Below, piece after piece: positions 5,964 to 7,032 of a stretch of 7,032 nucleotides of DNA. The first letter of the stretch is position 1, and each line of letters begins with the position of its first letter. Source of the stretch: Schlesneria sp. (GTDB taxonomy: Bacteria; Planctomycetota; Planctomycetia; Planctomycetales; Planctomycetaceae); the NCBI GenBank assembly GCA_025353525.1, contig JANXOO010000709.1:1-7032 (forward strand), in the 5' to 3' direction. The translations under genes were made by a program, and so were the position numbers. The notes beneath the pieces were generated by a model. It searched no databases, had not been told where the DNA came from, and saw only the letters and a list, made by a program, of their open reading frames with translations.

Positions 5964-7032
5964 ATGCCCGCTCGAATTACTATTGTCGGAGGCGGGTTGG
6001 CCGGGCTGGCGGCGGCGGTCGCACTGACCGAACGCGGACTTCCCTGTACGCTGCTCGAATCACGTGGTCGATTGGGGGGCCGTGCAAGTTCGTTTCACGA
6101 TCCGACGACCGATACTGATGTCGACAACTGTCAGCATGTCACCCTCGGTTGTTGCACGAATTTCCGCCATTTCTGTCAGACGACGGGATTGGCCGAGTTC
6201 TTCCGCCGCGAAAAGACGCTCCATTTCATCGCTCGTGATGGAAAAATCAATCCGTTCCAGGCAACGTTTTTGCCGGCTCCGTTTCACCTTGGAATTGCTT
6301 TTGGACGGTTGTCGTATCTTTCCCTGGCCGACAAAATGGCTCTCGCTCGCGGATTGAAAGAACTGGCTCGCCCGGTCAGCCCTGCCGACGAATCGCGTCC
6401 GTTTTCCGAGTGGCTGAAGCGACACCGCCAGACAGACGCCGCGATTCGCAAGTTCTGGTTTGTGGTCCTTGTCAGTGCTCTCAGCGAGTCGCTTGACCGC
6501 ATCTCTGTCAGTCATGCGAGAAAAGTGTTCGTCGATGCATTCCTGGCTCATCGCGACGGGTGGTACGTTGACATACCCGTCGTGCCGCTGGAAGAACTCT
6601 ATGGAGGTCGACTGACTGAATGGCTGACCGCGCGCGGGACAACGATTCGTTGTCTGGCATCGGCATCGCAAATTGAAATGGAGCATGACCGTGTGACGGC
6701 CGTTCGACTCGCGTCGGGCGAAGTCGTTGAGGGGGACGAATTCGTCGTGGCGCTTCCATTTTTTCGAGTGATGTCAGTGCTGCCTCCGGAAATCGCAAAA
6801 CATCCATCGCTGCAGGGGATCGAGCAGCTTCAACCCGCTCCGATTTCGAGTATTCATCTGTGGTTCGACCGTCCGATTACCGAACTGCCACATGCCGTCT
6901 TCGTTGATCGATTGTGCCAGTGGATGTTTAATCGCACCGCGATCGGGTCGGCGACCGAGTCAAAGTCAATGCAGGGGCAACCTGCGCTCGACGGGGCACA
7001 CTACTACCAGATCGTCATCAGCGCCAGTCAGG
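5964..7032 (+). CDS. hpnE: Hydroxysqualene dehydroxylase HpnE (FAD-dependent), 3' end cut by the window
   Basis: The first 356 codons of a flavin amine-oxidase/phytoene-desaturase-like enzyme, open to the window edge. HpnE reduces hydroxysqualene to squalene after HpnC and HpnD, feeding hopanoid, sterol or C30 carotenoid synthesis. The N-terminal Rossmann motif is VGGGLAGL (8-15), with E32 ending the second strand to bind the FAD ribose and RLGGR at 36-40. The family signature after it is DNCQHVTLGCC (54-64). Further family-like segments are WYVDIPVVPLEELYGG in the middle and LWFDRPIT (299-306) followed by a QWMFNR motif. Whole HpnE proteins are roughly 420-470 residues, so about a quarter is missing. 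The ATG at 5964 is the only plausible start: an in-frame TGA lies at 5922-5924 and no ATG or GTG comes between. No good Shine-Dalgarno is present, only AG-rich DNA. No hpnC or hpnD is seen upstream; they may lie downstream or elsewhere. A phytoene or zeta-carotene desaturase is the alternative. Confidence 0.85.
   Translation, partial: MPARITIVGGGLAGLAAAVALTERGLPCTLLESRGRLGGRASSFHDPTTDTDVDNCQHVTLGCCTNFRHFCQTTGLAEFFRREKTLHFIARDGKINPFQATFLPAPFHLGIAFGRLSYLSLADKMALARGLKELARPVSPADESRPFSEWLKRHRQTDAAIRKFWFVVLVSALSESLDRISVSHARKVFVDAFLAHRDGWYVDIPVVPLEELYGGRLTEWLTARGTTIRCLASASQIEMEHDRVTAVRLASGEVVEGDEFVVALPFFRVMSVLPPEIAKHPSLQGIEQLQPAPISSIHLWFDRPITELPHAVFVDRLCQWMFNRTAIGSATESKSMQGQPALDGAHYYQIVISASQ

Overview
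The window looks like chromosomal DNA of a Planctomycetota bacterium (moderately GC-rich, ordinary housekeeping/metabolic content). This assignment rests on the overall look of the proteins: a FAD/Fe-S fusion oxidoreductase with an 'HAAVGQIHIRP'-type metal site, a DAACS transporter with an EF-hand-like loop, an HpnE with a DNCQH..GCC motif, and weak ribosome-binding sites. It is an inference, not a database result. I see no mobile element, CRISPR array, rRNA or tRNA.

Layout. Bases 1-203 are non-coding and hold a short degenerate octamer repeat. Three genes then lie head to tail on the minus strand. Read in the direction of transcription they are a dicarboxylate/amino-acid:cation symporter (5350-3959), a 996-residue FAD-binding plus Fe-S D-2-hydroxyacid dehydrogenase of the GlcD-GlcF/YdiJ type (3892-902), and a HAD-superfamily phosphatase (881-204). 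Gaps are 66 and 20 nt, so one transcript is likely. A 613-base intergenic region (5351-5963) with several inverted repeats separates this cluster from a divergent plus-strand gene, the 5' three quarters of hpnE (hydroxysqualene dehydroxylase), which runs off the right edge.

How the genes may work together. The minus-strand cluster is consistent with import of an acidic organic anion, its oxidation at the 2-hydroxy position into the respiratory chain, and removal of a phosphate from a related metabolite. One possibility is phosphoglycolate to glycolate to glyoxylate, another is use of D-2-hydroxyglutarate or D-malate; the true substrates cannot be read from the sequence. HpnE belongs to a separate pathway, squalene formation for hopanoids or C30 carotenoids.

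The most noteworthy points are in the symporter. It has a near-perfect EF-hand calcium loop in the first extracellular loop, and several residues of the third sodium site of the Glt_Ph family are replaced together, including the signature NMDGT reading NQNGT. I did not find a convincing wholly new system.
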